Shown: positions 15,800 through 23,638 of the stretch, one piece after another | Layout: every line of letters begins with the position of its first letter | Position numbering within the stretch: position 1 is the stretch's first letter | NCBI GenBank assembly: GCA_947259215.1 | Contig: CAMYLJ010000032.1 | Location: 1-61,564 of the forward strand | DNA from: an uncultured delta proteobacterium | Lineage (GTDB): Bacteria; Myxococcota_A; UBA9160; JAFDET01 | Direction of reading: 5' to 3' | DNA: 61,564 nt | Program-made: the position numbers and the translations under genes | The notes under the pieces: generated by a model | Seen by the model: only the letters and a program-made list of their open reading frames with translations | What the model was told of the DNA's origin: nothing | Databases searched by the model: none

Positions 15800-16770
15800 A
15801 CGCCATCGCCGAATCCGCCGCCGCCCGCGAGCCCACGGTCAGCGTCGCTGTCGTCTGCATCTGCAGCCCCGCCCATCTCGAGCGCTGCCTGGACGCCCTC
15901 GCCTGCCAGCGAGACGCGCCGGAGTTCGAGGTGGTCGTCTGCCACGACCCGAACATCCAGGGGCTCCAGCCGGTCGCGCAACGACACCCGGGGGTGCGGC
16001 TCTTCGCCAACGCGGGCCAACGCACCCCCCTGGAGCTGGCGTCGGCCGCCCTGGCGGCCGCACGCGGCGACGTGATCCTGCTTACCGAGGACCACTGCGT
16101 TCCCCGCGCCGATTGGGTACGCCGGATGCTGGAGGCATGCGGCGAGGGGCGCGCCGCCGTAGGCGGACGGGTCGAGATCCGCAGCGACGCCTCCCCGGTG
16201 GACTGGGCCTTCTACTTCGTGGACTTCTTCCGCTACGCCGCACCCGTGCGCGAGGGCGGCTCCCCGAGCCTCACGGTCTGCAACGTCGCCTACGAGCGCG
16301 ACAAGCTCGAGGCCGTTCGCGCGCTGTGGGAAGGCTCCTTCCACGAAACGGCCATCAACGGCGCGCTGGCCGAGCGCTTCGGCAGCCTCTGGCTCGCGCC
16401 GGAGAGCGAAGTGACGATGCGGCGCGAGGTCACCCTGGGAGACGCGCTCTACGAGCGCTACGCCTTCGGACGCCTCTTCGGCTGCACGCGCATCGCCTAC
16501 GTGTCGGGCGCCAGGCGGCTCTTCTACGCGCTGACGGCGCCCGCGTTGCCGCTGCTGCTCTTCGGCCGCATGCTACGCAAGGCCCTGCGCTCGCGCGCGC
16601 TGCTGCGCGGCTTCACGCGCGCGGCCGTGCCGCTGGCGGGAATGGTCCTGTGGTGGTCGTGGGGCGAGTGGCTCGGGTACCTGAGCGGCCGGCAGCCAGG
16701 CTCCCTCGTCGTCGCGCCCGAGATCCGGGCCGCGCAGCGGGAGATCGGCTCCGCATCCGGCGGCGGTTGA
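15796..16770 (+). CDS. Family 2 glycosyltransferase, start codon uncertain
   Basis: A GT2 enzyme whose N-terminal strand is intact: VSVAVVCICSPAH, then a segment leading to ILLTEDHCVPRADWVRRML (acidic EDH in place of DxD), a conserved His/Glu acceptor block (FHETAINGALAERFG) and two C-terminal hydrophobic helices (~215-265). The frame is open upstream to TAG 15727-15729 but contains no ATG, GTG or TTG before GTG 15931, which would delete the first Rossmann strand. The best in-frame candidate is CTG 15796; alternatively the gene begins at ATG 15749 in another frame and a base is missing. It is divergent from the Thr-sulfatase gene and likely acts on the same surface glycan. Confidence 0.78.
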   Translation: MNAIAESAAAREPTVSVAVVCICSPAHLERCLDALACQRDAPEFEVVVCHDPNIQGLQPVAQRHPGVRLFANAGQRTPLELASAALAAARGDVILLTEDHCVPRADWVRRMLEACGEGRAAVGGRVEIRSDASPVDWAFYFVDFFRYAAPVREGGSPSLTVCNVAYERDKLEAVRALWEGSFHETAINGALAERFGSLWLAPESEVTMRREVTLGDALYERYAFGRLFGCTRIAYVSGARRLFYALTAPALPLLLFGRMLRKALRSRALLRGFTRAAVPLAGMVLWWSWGEWLGYLSGRQPGSLVVAPEIRAAQREIGSASGGG

Positions 16771-16812
16771 CCCTCGGCCGCGCCCGGCGTCGCGAGTGCG
16801 GAACGGGCCCGC

Positions 16813-17667
16813 TCAGCCGAGGCGCTTCGCGATGCGGCGCAGCAGCCGCTGAACCGGGTAGCGTTCCGGATCCGCCTCCCGGACCTCCCGCAGCTGCGCG
16901 ATGCCGCTCTCGATGGCGGCCTGCACCTCGCTGCGCAGGGCGAAGCAAGCCTCCCGATCCCCATCCCGGCCCGCGTAGGCCTCGGTCCCGATCGGCTCCC
17001 CGAAGAGGAAGTACTGGCGTTCGAGCCGCGGCACACCGCCGGGCCCGGTGCCCCGCGCCAGCGGGGGAATGATCTCCCCGTGACGGAACCACGGCTGCTC
17101 CGAGATGCGGAGCGCCCGCAGCAGATCGCCCACCGGGGAGCCGAGGACGTCCTCGGCGTCGAGGACGATCTCGAACATGTCCTCCACGCCCACCGATGCG
17201 AAGGGCACGATGGGCACGCCGTGCTCGATCGCCAGGCGCGCGAACCCCACGCGCTCCTTCCACACGAGCCGGTACTTCTCGCCCTTGCGCTTCAAGACTT
17301 CGCGCCCACCGCCGGGAAAGACGAGCACGGCCTCGCCGGCCTCCAGCAGGCGGCCGCAGTTCTCCCGCGTCCCCCGCACGGCTCCGATGCGCCGCAGCAG
17401 GTCGCGCCAGATTGGCAGCGCAAAATGGTTGTGGTCTCCGAGCCCGCGAACCACGCGGCCGGTGTGCTCGAAGATCTCGAGACCGAGCATTGGAATGTCC
17501 AGCAGGCCGTAGATCGTGTGGTTGCCGGCCAGCAGGACTGCGCCCTCGCGAGGGACGTGGTCCAGGCCCAGTGCGACGGGGCTCAAGATCCGCTTGAGCG
17601 GCGCCAGCACGCGGTCGAGCTCGGCGACCAGAGAAGGCTCGAAGGCCAGTTCGTCGGCTTGCGGCAT
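16813..17667 (-). CDS. PlsC-like lysophospholipid acyltransferase-family protein
   Basis: A 284-residue acyltransferase of the LPLAT superfamily. Block I reads AGNHTIYGLLDIPML: the His is followed by Asp after six residues rather than the standard four, a spacing seen in divergent TMEM68/DGAT-like members. Block III is VFPGGGREVLKRKGEKYRL and block IV is GVPIVPFASVG. Start chosen at ATG 17665-17667, close to the family's usual N-terminus; the upstream extension is low-complexity. It probably transfers an acyl group to a glycerolipid or similar acceptor at the inner membrane. It converges with the GT2 gene and is divergent from the lipoprotein gene. Confidence 0.85.
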   Translation of the reverse strand: MPQADELAFEPSLVAELDRVLAPLKRILSPVALGLDHVPREGAVLLAGNHTIYGLLDIPMLGLEIFEHTGRVVRGLGDHNHFALPIWRDLLRRIGAVRGTRENCGRLLEAGEAVLVFPGGGREVLKRKGEKYRLVWKERVGFARLAIEHGVPIVPFASVGVEDMFEIVLDAEDVLGSPVGDLLRALRISEQPWFRHGEIIPPLARGTGPGGVPRLERQYFLFGEPIGTEAYAGRDGDREACFALRSEVQAAIESGIAQLREVREADPERYPVQRLLRRIAKRLG

Positions 17668-17791
17668 GGGTCCGGGCCCGAGGTTACTCCACCGGGATGG
17701 GCTCGCGCGCCGCGGGCGCGTCACAACCGCTGCGGGCCCCTGTCAGAGAGCCGACGGCATGGGGGCTGGATCCTGTGCTACTGGAAACAGG

Positions 17792-18313
17792 ATGAGAACT
17801 GTCATGCTCGTCTTGGCGGCGGCGCTCGTCGCCGCGTGTGGGGGGGCGGAGCAGGCCGCGAGCCCGGATTCGGCTCCGGTGCAGATCGGCGGCCTGTATC
17901 AGGTCACGGGGGTGACCATCGATCAGGCCGACGACAGCCAGCGGCAGATCGAGGGGCGGGTGCGGCTGGTGGTGGAGAGTGACCAGTACACCACCCACTT
18001 CGAGCTGAACACGGTCTTCCCGGGCACGGAGAAGGTATCGGCCCGGGTCGTCGGCACCGGCGCGGGAACCGTCGAAGGCAACGTGCTCGAGGGCACCTCC
18101 GAGCTCCAGATCGTCATGGCCAAGGTCCCGGGCGTCGACGTCGGGTTCGCCTACCTGCCCCGCGACGTGGGTCCCCGGGTCACGTCCACCTCGCTGGCAG
18201 AGTTCTTCGGCGACGGCAGCGTGCGGGTCGAACTCGAGAACCAGCCCATGGAGGGCGTCGACTACCGACCGACGAAGACCATCCTGGTCGGCTACCGGGT
18301 CGAAGACATCTAG
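17792..18313 (+). CDS. Putative lipoprotein of unknown function
   Basis: A 173-residue exported protein with a short signal peptide and a good lipobox, ALVAAC, placing the lipidated Cys at residue 16. The mature domain looks all-beta, with strands such as YQVTGVTID, EGRVRLVVESDQYTTHFELN and SVRVELENQ, but I do not recognise the family. The stop TAG 18311-18313 and the acyltransferase stop on the other strand share the same CTAG, so the two genes are convergent and overlap by four bases. Function unknown. Confidence 0.8.
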   Translation: MRTVMLVLAAALVAACGGAEQAASPDSAPVQIGGLYQVTGVTIDQADDSQRQIEGRVRLVVESDQYTTHFELNTVFPGTEKVSARVVGTGAGTVEGNVLEGTSELQIVMAKVPGVDVGFAYLPRDVGPRVTSTSLAEFFGDGSVRVELENQPMEGVDYRPTKTILVGYRVEDI

Positions 18314-19746
18314 CCACGCCGGAGGGGGCGAGGCCGGGTGCCCTGGTCGCCGAGGGCGGCGTCCACGAGCTCTTCGAACGCGCCCGCCAGCATGACCCGG
18401 AAGGGATCGAGGTCCGGCACGGCCGCCGCGTCCGCATCGATGCCCACGAACAAGCGACCGCGATATCCGTAGAGGGCCACGCTGATCGGGCAACGGGGCG
18501 CCACCGGCGCGAACGGGTAGGCGGCGGTGATCTCGGCGCCGGCCACGTAGCGCGGCATGGGAACGCCCGGCACGTTCGTCACGATCAGGTCGATCTGCTG
18601 GGACGAGGCGTAGGCCAGGCGGCGGTAGAGCGGGCGCGGCAGGGCCGCCAGCGCGCCGGCCAGCTCCGGGGCCAGCGCCGCGGAGGCGCTCCGCTTGCGC
18701 GCCTCGACCCGCTTGCGAATCTCGCGGAAGCGCGAGAGCGGCTGGCGACGGCCGATGGGCAGGCGCACGAGGATCCCGGTGGCCCGGTTGCCGACGCCCG
18801 CGTCGAGACCCCGCTCCTCGGGCGGCCGAAGGTTGATGGGGACGAGCGTCAGCAGCTCCCGAACGCTCCGGTGGCCCCGATCGCGGTGCCACTCGCCCAT
18901 GGCCCCGGCCACGGCGGCGAGGAGGACGTCGATCATCCTGCCGTCGAGGACCCGACGGGTCTGGCGCAGGCGTTCGAAGTCCATCTCGATTCCGGAGAGG
19001 CGTCGAGCGCGGCCCGACACGTCCAGGGGCGACGGGCTCCGGTAGCGCAGGTCGTCCACCAGGTCGCCGACGGCGCGGACCGCCTGCACGACGCCCCCGG
19101 GCTCGCGGAGCGTCCGCCAGGCCGCGCCGGCCAGGGCGCGTCCGCGTCCCGCCGCCTGCGCCAGCCGATCGCCGACGGCGGCCGCGAGCCGCGAGGCGAA
19201 CGCCGGCTCGTCCCAGCCACCCGGCGCCTTGTGAGGGACCGGCGCTACGGGAGGGCCACGCCGATCGGCGTCGGTCAGGGCCGCCAGGATAGCGTTGCCG
19301 CCGACACCGTCCGCCACCGCGTGGTGGAGCCGGAAGAAGATGGCGGAGCCGTGCGGATGATCGATCTCGATCAGCTCCCACAGCGGGCGCGTGCGGTCGA
19401 AGGGCCGCTCGTAGATCGGGCCGATCGTCTGGAACAGCCCGTCCAGGTCGCTGGCCCGACCGGTGTCCGCGGCCAGGGAGTAGCGGCGCACGTGGAAGTC
19501 CAGGTCGAATGTGGGGTCGTCCTCCCAGCGCGGGAGGGCGATCGCCAGCGGCGCGTCCACCACCCGCTGGCGCAGGCGCGGGACCGCCTCCACGGCCCGG
19601 GCAGCGGCCGCGCGCAGCCGCTCCGGCTCCGGTGCGCAATCCAGCAGCATCAGCATCGCCATGGTGGTCCGCTGCCGCGGCTGGTCCGCGTACCAGAAGG
19701 TCAGGTCCTCGGGGCTGAGCGGCGCGCTCTCGGCGCTGGGGGGCAT
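18310..19746 (-). CDS. WS/DGAT-type O-acyltransferase (wax ester synthase family)
   Basis: A 478-residue member of the wax ester synthase / diacylglycerol acyltransferase family, which esterifies acyl-CoA with fatty alcohols or diacylglycerol to make storage lipids. The catalytic motif HHAVADG is at residues 141-147, preceded by PLWELIEID. The later family block around DLIVTNVPGVPMPRYVAG is also present. The start is ATG 19744-19746, and the protein begins PLSPEDLTFWY as in relatives. It sits near a PlsC-like acyltransferase and a lipoprotein, consistent with lipid metabolism, although related proteins in other bacteria acylate other alcohols. Confidence 0.93.
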   Translation of the reverse strand: MPPSAESAPLSPEDLTFWYADQPRQRTTMAMLMLLDCAPEPERLRAAAARAVEAVPRLRQRVVDAPLAIALPRWEDDPTFDLDFHVRRYSLAADTGRASDLDGLFQTIGPIYERPFDRTRPLWELIEIDHPHGSAIFFRLHHAVADGVGGNAILAALTDADRRGPPVAPVPHKAPGGWDEPAFASRLAAAVGDRLAQAAGRGRALAGAAWRTLREPGGVVQAVRAVGDLVDDLRYRSPSPLDVSGRARRLSGIEMDFERLRQTRRVLDGRMIDVLLAAVAGAMGEWHRDRGHRSVRELLTLVPINLRPPEERGLDAGVGNRATGILVRLPIGRRQPLSRFREIRKRVEARKRSASAALAPELAGALAALPRPLYRRLAYASSQQIDLIVTNVPGVPMPRYVAGAEITAAYPFAPVAPRCPISVALYGYRGRLFVGIDADAAAVPDLDPFRVMLAGAFEELVDAALGDQGTRPRPLRRG

Positions 19747-19871
19747 GGCGAAGGCCTCTCTGCCGCAGGATACCGCGACCGGCGGTCGCCCGGGCGACCG
19801 CTCCAGTGAGGGCTCAACCGGGACCGGGCGCGCGCCGAAGACATGGAGAGGACGCGCGTGGAGGACCGGCC

Positions 19872-20357
19872 ATGAGCCTGCGGGCCAGCGACGTGATGCG
19901 GCGGAGCCTGGGAATCATCGACGCCTCGGCCAGCCTGGCCGACCTGGAGCGAGCCTTCGCCGACGCAGAGGTCAGCGGCTTCCCGGTGGTGCAGCACGGG
20001 CGGGTCGTCGGTGTGGTGTCGCACACCGATGTCGTGCGTCACCTCGCCGCCAAGGAAGAGCCGCCGCGTCTGTCGTCCTTCTATGCGGACCTGGACGACT
20101 TCTCGAGCGAGGACGCCTCCGAGCACCTCGCCGATCTCGCCGCGCGCCGCGGTCGCACCCTGGACGCGCTGCGGGTCTCCGACGTGATGACCCCGTCGGT
20201 GGTGAGCGTGCCCCCGGACGCCGGGATCGCCGAGGTGGCGAAGATCCTAACCGAGCACGCCATCCATCGGGTGCTCGTGATCGACTCCGACACCCTGGTG
20301 GGTGTGATCTCCGCCCTCGACCTGGCTCGCCTGGTCGCCGAGGGGACGTTGGTTTAG
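19872..20357 (+). CDS. Tandem CBS-domain protein
   Basis: A 161-residue stand-alone protein with two CBS motifs: residues ~5-62 (VSGFPVVQHGRVVGVVSHTDVV) and ~97-158 (HRVLVIDSDTLVGVISALDLA), separated by a linker. CBS pairs bind adenine nucleotides and regulate partner proteins; no catalytic domain is attached. Start at ATG 19872 (MSLRASDVM), directly before the first CBS domain. The last five residues, EGTLV, and the stop are encoded inside a 51-base perfect palindrome shared with the convergent gene. Confidence 0.9.
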   Translation: MSLRASDVMRRSLGIIDASASLADLERAFADAEVSGFPVVQHGRVVGVVSHTDVVRHLAAKEEPPRLSSFYADLDDFSSEDASEHLADLAARRGRTLDALRVSDVMTPSVVSVPPDAGIAEVAKILTEHAIHRVLVIDSDTLVGVISALDLARLVAEGTLV

Positions 20358-20390
20358 AAGTTCAGTGAACTTCTAAACCAACGTCCCCTC
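20340..20390. repeat. Perfect 51-base palindrome spanning two gene ends
   Basis: Bases 20340-20364 are the exact reverse complement of 20366-20390, with a single central G at 20365. The arms encode the final EGTLV and stop of both flanking convergent genes. This is far longer than a normal terminator stem, has almost no loop and no T-tract. It could be a REP/BIME-like mobile palindrome inserted at the gene junction, a cruciform-forming site or a bidirectional terminator. Confidence 0.95.
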
Positions 20391-21359
20391 CTGCCGCAAG
20401 AACGCGAGCGTGCGCCGCACGCCGGTCTCGATGTCGGTCCCGGGCAGCCAGCCGAGCACCTGCCGCAGCCGGACCACGCTTACGGCGGCGTGCGCCATCT
20501 CCTCGGGGCGCGTCGCCAGGGCACCGAAGTCCAGGCGCTCGGGCGCGATGCCCAGGATCGGCGCAGCGATCTCCACGAACGCCCGCACGCGCTGCAGCAC
20601 CCCCGTCGCCAGATTGAGGACCGGCCCAGGCTCCCCGTCGCAGAGGCCCAGGCGCAGCAGACCCTCGGCCACGTCCTCGACGTAGACGAAATCGCGTTCC
20701 TGGAGACCCGCGGAGAGGGCCAGGGGCTCGCTCTCGCCTGCGGCCTGCAGCAGCGAGGGCAGCAGGCGGCCGGAGTGCTCGCCGGCACCATACACCGTGA
20801 AGAGTCGCGCGGTGGACGCCCGCAGGCCGAGCCGCTCGCGGCTCCGGGTGACGGCGCGGGTGCCCGCCAGCTTCGTGCGTCCGTAGACGGTGGTCGGATC
20901 GGGCTCCGATTCCTCGGCCAGGTCGCCGCCCAGGGCGCCGTACTCGAGCGCCGACCCCGCGTGCACCAGCGCGAGTCCGGCCCAGCCCGGGTTCCGGGCG
21001 GCCGCTACGGCGTGGACCAGCTCTTCGACCAGGGCGGCGTTGATGCGCTCGGCGAGCGCGACGTCGCGCTCGTCCCGCTCCACGCCGTAGCCGGCCAGGT
21101 TGAAGGTGATGCTCGGACGGATCGCCGCCAGGACTCCAGCGAGCTCGCCGGGACGCGCGAGATCCGCCGACACGATCTCGCCGCGAACCCCCCAGCGGCG
21201 GAACACCGGCGCGGCGGCCGTGGGATCCCGGACCACCAGGTGGAGGCGCGCCCCCGCCGCGCCCAGCGCACGGGCCACCCAACGCCCGATGAAGCCGCTG
21301 GCCCCGAGCACCACGGCCCCGACCCCCGCGTAGTCCACCGGCGCCTTCGGCACGGGCAC
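20373..21359 (-). CDS. NAD-dependent nucleotide-sugar epimerase/dehydratase or reductase
   Basis: A 328-residue extended SDR. The NAD motif is VVLGASGFIGRWVARAL, the Ser/Tyr/Lys triad is in HAGSALEYG and VYGRTKLAGT (YxxxK intact), and FVYVEDVAEGLL is the typical substrate-side block. Start taken at GTG 21357-21359; another GTG two codons on is possible. It is divergent from the cytidylyltransferase/dehydratase/C-methyltransferase genes, so it is the likely last enzyme (4-keto reductase or epimerase) for a CDP-deoxysugar. Its C-terminal EGTLV is encoded in the palindrome. Confidence 0.88.
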   Translation of the reverse strand: MPVPKAPVDYAGVGAVVLGASGFIGRWVARALGAAGARLHLVVRDPTAAAPVFRRWGVRGEIVSADLARPGELAGVLAAIRPSITFNLAGYGVERDERDVALAERINAALVEELVHAVAAARNPGWAGLALVHAGSALEYGALGGDLAEESEPDPTTVYGRTKLAGTRAVTRSRERLGLRASTARLFTVYGAGEHSGRLLPSLLQAAGESEPLALSAGLQERDFVYVEDVAEGLLRLGLCDGEPGPVLNLATGVLQRVRAFVEIAAPILGIAPERLDFGALATRPEEMAHAAVSVVRLRQVLGWLPGTDIETGVRRTLAFLRQEGTLV

Positions 21360-21613
21360 ACGCTAGGGGCAAGCAGCGCCAGCGGCGAGCACGACCGAGA
21401 TTCCCCTAGGGGATTCCCCCTGGCCGTCCAGCCATTCGGGCGTCAAGACGGGCCCGCGCAGGCCGATCCGGGAAACGGCCCCCAACCGGGCCGTGGACCC
21501 TCTAGGCTACGATCCGGAGCATTCAGGTCCTTGGAAGACGGGATGACGAGCCAGGACGAAGGAGCCGCGAATCCCCCGGGTCCCCTGGTGCGGCCCCAGA
21601 GCGCTGTGCGCTG
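21360..21613. promoter_or_regulatory. Divergent control region of the CDP-sugar genes, with a 23-codon upstream frame
   Basis: This 254-base gap separates the minus-strand epimerase from the plus-strand methyltransferase operon and should hold both promoters; no convincing -35/-10 pair stands out. A 23-codon frame (ATG 21543 to TGA 21612-21614) ends with TGATG, overlapping the methyltransferase ATG, the arrangement of a translationally coupled leader peptide. Confidence 0.35.
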
Positions 21614-22864
21614 ATGGCGGCCGGCGGCGTGCACCACACGCGGACGGCGTGCCGGGCGTGCGGAGGCTCCCGGATGACCCGCTTCCTCGAGCTGGGAGAC
21701 CAGCCCCTGGCCAACGCCTTCCTTCGCTCGCAGGACGAGTTCGCGGACGAGCCGACGTTCCCGCTCGACGTGTACCTGTGCCGGGACTGCGCCCTCGTCC
21801 AGCTGCTCGACGTGATCGATCCCGAGCTGCTGTTCCGCAACTACCTCTACGTGACCGGTACCTCGGACACCATCGCGCAACACAACCAGGCGTACGCGCG
21901 CAGCGTCGGCCAGGCCCTCGAGCTCGGCAGCGACGATCTCGTGATCGAGGTGGCGAGCAACGACGGGAGCCTGCTGCGCTGCTTCCAGGAGCACGGGGTG
22001 CGAACCCTGGGAGTCGAGCCCGCCGCCAACATCGCCGAGCAGGCGCGGGCTCATGGGGTGGAGACGCTCGACGTCTTCTTCGACGAGGCGGCGGCGCAGG
22101 AGATCCGCGCCTCGCGCGGCGCGGCCCGGGCGGTGATCGGCAACAACGTGCTGGCCCACGTGGACGATCCCCAGGGCTTCCTGCGCGGCTGCAAGGCGCT
22201 GCTGGACGAGACGGGCCTGGTGATGGTGGAGGTGCCTTACCTCGGGCCCTTCCTGGAGCGCCTGGAGTACGACACCGTCTACCACGAGCACCTCTGCTAC
22301 TTCTCGGTCGGGCCCCTGGCCCGCCTGTGCGATGCGGTCGGGCTCTCGATCGTGCGGATCGACTTCGTCCCGGTCCACGGCGGATCCCTGCGCATGTACG
22401 CGGGGCATGCCGGGGTGCACGGCGGCCACGCCGCCGACGTCCTGCGGCTGGTCGAACAGGAGCGGGGTCAGGGAATGGCGTCCCTCGAGCGCTTCGAGCG
22501 CTTCGCGGAGGAGGTCGCGGAGGGTCGTCGGACGCTGCTGGAGCTGCTCGACCGCCTGAAGGCCGAGGGCCGCAGCGTCGCCGGGTACGGGGCGCCCGCC
22601 AAGGGGAACACCCTGCTCAACTACTGCGGCATCGACACCGGACGCCTGGCCTACACGGTGGACAAGAACCCGCTCAAGGTCGGCCTCTACACCCCGGGCA
22701 TGCATCTGCCGGTGCTGCCCGTCTCGACCTTGCTGGAGCGCAAGCCGGACTACGTGCTCATCCTGGCCTGGAACTTCGCCGAGGAGATCCAGCGGCAGCA
22801 GCAGGCCTATCGCGAGCAGGGCGGTCGCTTCATCGTTCCCATCCCGAGAGCCGAGGTGATCTGA
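21614..22864 (+). CDS. NDP-hexose C-methyltransferase (TylCIII-like)
   Basis: A 416-residue three-part enzyme: an N-terminal zinc domain (Cys13-x2-Cys16 and Cys56-x2-Cys59), a class I SAM-methyltransferase core (VIEVASNDGSLLRCF, GVEPAANI), and a C-terminal Rossmann-like substrate domain (GRSVAGYGAPAKGNTLLNY). The YHEHLCYFS segment holds the Tyr/His pair that deprotonates the sugar in this family. Such enzymes add a methyl branch to a 4-keto-6-deoxyhexose nucleotide, usually at C3. It lies three bases before the cytidylyltransferase gene, so its substrate is probably CDP-4-keto-6-deoxyglucose or a derivative. Confidence 0.92.
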   Translation: MAAGGVHHTRTACRACGGSRMTRFLELGDQPLANAFLRSQDEFADEPTFPLDVYLCRDCALVQLLDVIDPELLFRNYLYVTGTSDTIAQHNQAYARSVGQALELGSDDLVIEVASNDGSLLRCFQEHGVRTLGVEPAANIAEQARAHGVETLDVFFDEAAAQEIRASRGAARAVIGNNVLAHVDDPQGFLRGCKALLDETGLVMVEVPYLGPFLERLEYDTVYHEHLCYFSVGPLARLCDAVGLSIVRIDFVPVHGGSLRMYAGHAGVHGGHAADVLRLVEQERGQGMASLERFERFAEEVAEGRRTLLELLDRLKAEGRSVAGYGAPAKGNTLLNYCGIDTGRLAYTVDKNPLKVGLYTPGMHLPVLPVSTLLERKPDYVLILAWNFAEEIQRQQQAYREQGGRFIVPIPRAEVI

Positions 22865-22867
22865 GCC

Positions 22868-23638
22868 ATGCAGACGGTGATCCTGGCGGGCGGTCTGGGG
22901 ACGCGGCTGGCGGAAGAGACCGCCACGCGCCCCAAGCCGATGGTGGAGATCGGCGGCAAGCCGTTCCTCTGGCACATCATGAACATCTACGCGAGCCACG
23001 GGCACAAGGAGTTCCTGGTCGCGTGCGGCTACAAGGGCGAGATGATCAAGGAGTACTTCCACCGCTTCTTCGACCACAACAGCGACTTCGTGGTCGACCT
23101 GGGGAGCGGCTCGATCGAGACCCTGAACGCCGCTTCGATCGACTGGAAGGTCGGCGTGGTGGACACGGGGCGCGACACCCAGACCGGCGGCCGCATCCTG
23201 CGCATGCAGCGCTGGATGAAGAACGAGCGCTTCATGGCAACCTACGGCGACGGGGTCGGCGCCGTGAACATCGGCGAGCTGGTGGCGTTCCACGAGGCCC
23301 ACGGCCGGCTGGCCACCGTGACGGCCGTGCGCCCGCCCTCGCGCTTCGGCGGCCTGCTGCTCGAGGACGACGCGGTCCGGGAGTTCACCGAGAAGCCCCA
23401 GGGCGGCGAGGCGTGGATCAACGGCGGCTTCTTCGTGTTCGAGCCGGCGATCTTCGACTACCTGGACGGCGATGATGCGGTCCTGGAGGGCGAGCCCCTG
23501 GAGCGCCTGGCGGCCGATGGACAGCTGATGGCGTACCGCCACGAGGGCTTCTGGCAGCCCATGGACACCCTGCGCGAGAAGCAGCTGCTCGAGGACCTCT
23601 GGTCCAGCGGCGAGGCCCCCTGGAAGACCTGGCGATGA
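22868..23638 (+). CDS. rfbF: Glucose-1-phosphate cytidylyltransferase
   Basis: A 256-residue nucleotidyltransferase that makes CDP-glucose from CTP and glucose-1-phosphate. The N-terminus [21 protein letters not shown] contains the pyrophosphorylase loop and Lys. [27 protein letters not shown] and [14 protein letters not shown] are hallmarks of the RfbF family and distinguish it from RmlA and GalU. The length equals the family norm. The start is ATG 22868, and its TGA overlaps the dehydratase ATG (ATGA). It is the first committed step of the CDP-deoxysugar pathway here. Confidence 0.96.
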   Translation: MQTVILAGGLGTRLAEETATRPKPMVEIGGKPFLWHIMNIYASHGHKEFLVACGYKGEMIKEYFHRFFDHNSDFVVDLGSGSIETLNAASIDWKVGVVDTGRDTQTGGRILRMQRWMKNERFMATYGDGVGAVNIGELVAFHEAHGRLATVTAVRPPSRFGGLLLEDDAVREFTEKPQGGEAWINGGFFVFEPAIFDYLDGDDAVLEGEPLERLAADGQLMAYRHEGFWQPMDTLREKQLLEDLWSSGEAPWKTWR

